From the NCBI RefSeq assembly GCF_000422865.1, contig NZ_KE383939.1, forward strand, positions 1-36,684: a DNA stretch of 36,684 nt, written 5' to 3'. This stretch comes from Oceanospirillum maris DSM 6286. GTDB taxonomy: Bacteria; Pseudomonadota; Gammaproteobacteria; Pseudomonadales; Halomonadaceae. Both the position numbers and the translations under genes were made by a program. Below the pieces are notes generated by a model that did no database searches, was not told where the DNA came from, and worked only from the letters and a program-made list of their open reading frames with translations. Positions 35,817 through 36,684 of the stretch are shown here, piece after piece (position 1 is the stretch's first letter; each line of letters begins with the position of its first letter).

Positions 35817-36684
35817 CAGGCTGTAGAAAAACCTCCCGAACTATGATCTGATCGGGTTTTGAAACGCAGGAGGCGGTGATGGCTCGATTTAAGCACTACG
35901 ACTACAACCAAACGTCGATGGTGGTCATTAATTACCTGGATCAGTTGCAGCCCGGTACTTTTGAGCATGCTCTGCACTACCTCGTTTCTGAAAAGCTGGA
36001 GCTGTCCGCGTTTCACCAGCCCTACAAAAACGATACTGAAGGCCGCCCAGCCTACGATCCAGCCATTCTGCTAAAAATCATCCTGTTTGCTTATTCTAAA
36101 GGCATCACCTCCAGCCGTGAGATTCAGTGGTGCTGCGAAACCAACATTATCTTTAAAGCCCTGTCCTGCGATACCGTCCCGCACTTTACCACCCTTGCTC
36201 ATTTTGTTAGCAGCCAGCCCCAAGCCATTGAAGACCTGTTTGAACAGGTGCTGTTGATCTGTGATCAGCAGGGGCTTTTAGGCCATGAACTCTTTGCTAT
36301 TGATGGCTGTAAGATGCGCTCCAATGCCGCTAAGGAATGGTCAGGCACCTTTAAAGAGCTGGAACAGAAACGCCAGAAACTCAAACGCCTGATCCGTCAT
36401 CACCTGAGTGAACATCAGGACAAAGACCGCTGGGAAAGTGAAGAAGAACTGGATCGGGATATCCGCAAAGCGAAAACAATACTCACGTTAGATAAAGCCG
36501 CCAAGAAGGTGGGTCACTTCTTACAGAAAAGCCAACCTAGGATAGGACAGGGCAAGAGTCGCAAGGAAGTAAAAAGTAACATCACCGACAATCAATCGGC
36601 CAAAATGACCACCAGCAAAGGCACCATTCAGGGTTATAACGGGGTGGCTTCCGTTGATAAAAAACACCAAATTGTTATTGATGC
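35817..36684 (+). mobile_element. IS1182-like insertion sequence, left part
   Basis: The left end AGGCTGTAGAAAAACCT (35818-35834) is identical to both ends of the 165-bp element at 33714-33878. A 5' untranslated stretch and a transposase gene follow. The element runs past the window, so its right end and target duplication are not seen. It begins exactly after CGTT of the attC core. Confidence 0.85.
35879..36684 (+). CDS. IS1182-like transposase (3' end outside window)
   Basis: An open frame of 268 codons from ATG 35879, with AGGAGG five bases upstream, runs to the window edge without a stop. The translated start reads MARFKHYDYNQTSMVVINYL. Next come a DUF772-type N-terminal domain ('LELSAFHQPYKND', 'YDPAILLKIILFAYSKGITS', 'REIQWCCETNIIFKALSCD') and 'HFTTLAHFVSSQ'. 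The first catalytic Asp lies in 'LFAIDGCKMRSNAAKEWSGT', as in DDE enzymes of the IS1182 family. A Lys/Arg/Glu-rich insertion follows, then 'GYNGVASVDKKHQIVID' with the likely second Asp. The third acidic residue would lie beyond the window. Confidence 0.88.
   Translation, partial: MARFKHYDYNQTSMVVINYLDQLQPGTFEHALHYLVSEKLELSAFHQPYKNDTEGRPAYDPAILLKIILFAYSKGITSSREIQWCCETNIIFKALSCDTVPHFTTLAHFVSSQPQAIEDLFEQVLLICDQQGLLGHELFAIDGCKMRSNAAKEWSGTFKELEQKRQKLKRLIRHHLSEHQDKDRWESEEELDRDIRKAKTILTLDKAAKKVGHFLQKSQPRIGQGKSRKEVKSNITDNQSAKMTTSKGTIQGYNGVASVDKKHQIVID

Noticed and set aside
35816-36016. 66-codon minus-strand open frame at the start of the insertion sequence
   Set aside because: It is antisense to the transposase start, which has a perfect AGGAGG and a recognisable product.

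Overview
The window is a piece of a gammaproteobacterial chromosome. Its core genes (acnB, lpxH, ppiB, glnS, cysS, nudC, rnb, rraA, creA, ghrA) and its 5S rRNA look most like a marine Oceanospirillales-type bacterium. That placement comes from protein resemblance and moderate GC judged by eye, so it is tentative below class level.

Layout. 1-356: the 3' end of a 23S rRNA gene, a spacer without tRNA, 5S rRNA and a strong terminator. 521-6540: a coiled-coil hypothetical, an orphan family 3 solute-binding protein, a membrane PAS-GGDEF-EAL c-di-GMP enzyme followed by creA, and a CoA-transferase family III protein. 6587-10753 (minus strand): acnB, lpxH and ppiB. 11007-14081: glnS-cysS, divergent from ppiB-lpxH across a palindromic promoter region. 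14211-18510: a DUF3010 protein, nudC, a sodium:solute symporter paired with a metallophosphoesterase-like protein that lacks its first metal motif, and a small DUF2798 membrane protein. 18700-21475: RNase II (rnb) divergent from the RNase E inhibitor rraA. 21830-27662: a three-gene RND efflux operon (outer membrane factor, adaptor, pump). 27772-32197: a ghrA-type reductase, an SLC13-type anion transporter and an orphan B12-binding radical SAM protein.

The last 4.4 kb (about 32240-36684) differs: it is AT-rich, compact and built of integron gene cassettes. Two imperfect palindromes fold like attC sites (33622-33713 and 35749-35816), with extrahelical bases and terminal AAC/GTT core sites. Each cassette's first bases are the exact complement of the core site that opens its own attC: GTTAAGT at 32530 with ACTTAAC at 33622, and GTTAGTT at 33880 with AACTAAC at 35749. 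This sets the cassette limits at 32531-33711 and 33881-35814. Cassette 1 encodes an unrecognised 356-residue protein with a putative PD-(D/E)XK-like nuclease core and a Cys/His cluster. Cassette 2 encodes an AIPR (abortive infection phage resistance) family protein. No integrase gene is visible. A LexA-like box, a phased direct repeat and a GTT junction lie upstream of cassette 1, where an attI site would be expected.

A 165-bp non-coding element with perfect 17-bp terminal inverted repeats sits exactly in the core site of the first attC and is flanked by a CGTT repeat. An IS1182-like insertion sequence with the same 17-bp end sits at the same position in the second attC and runs off the window. 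The end of the window is therefore best read as an integrase-less cassette cluster carrying probable anti-phage genes, invaded by an IS and its MITE that appear to target attC sites.
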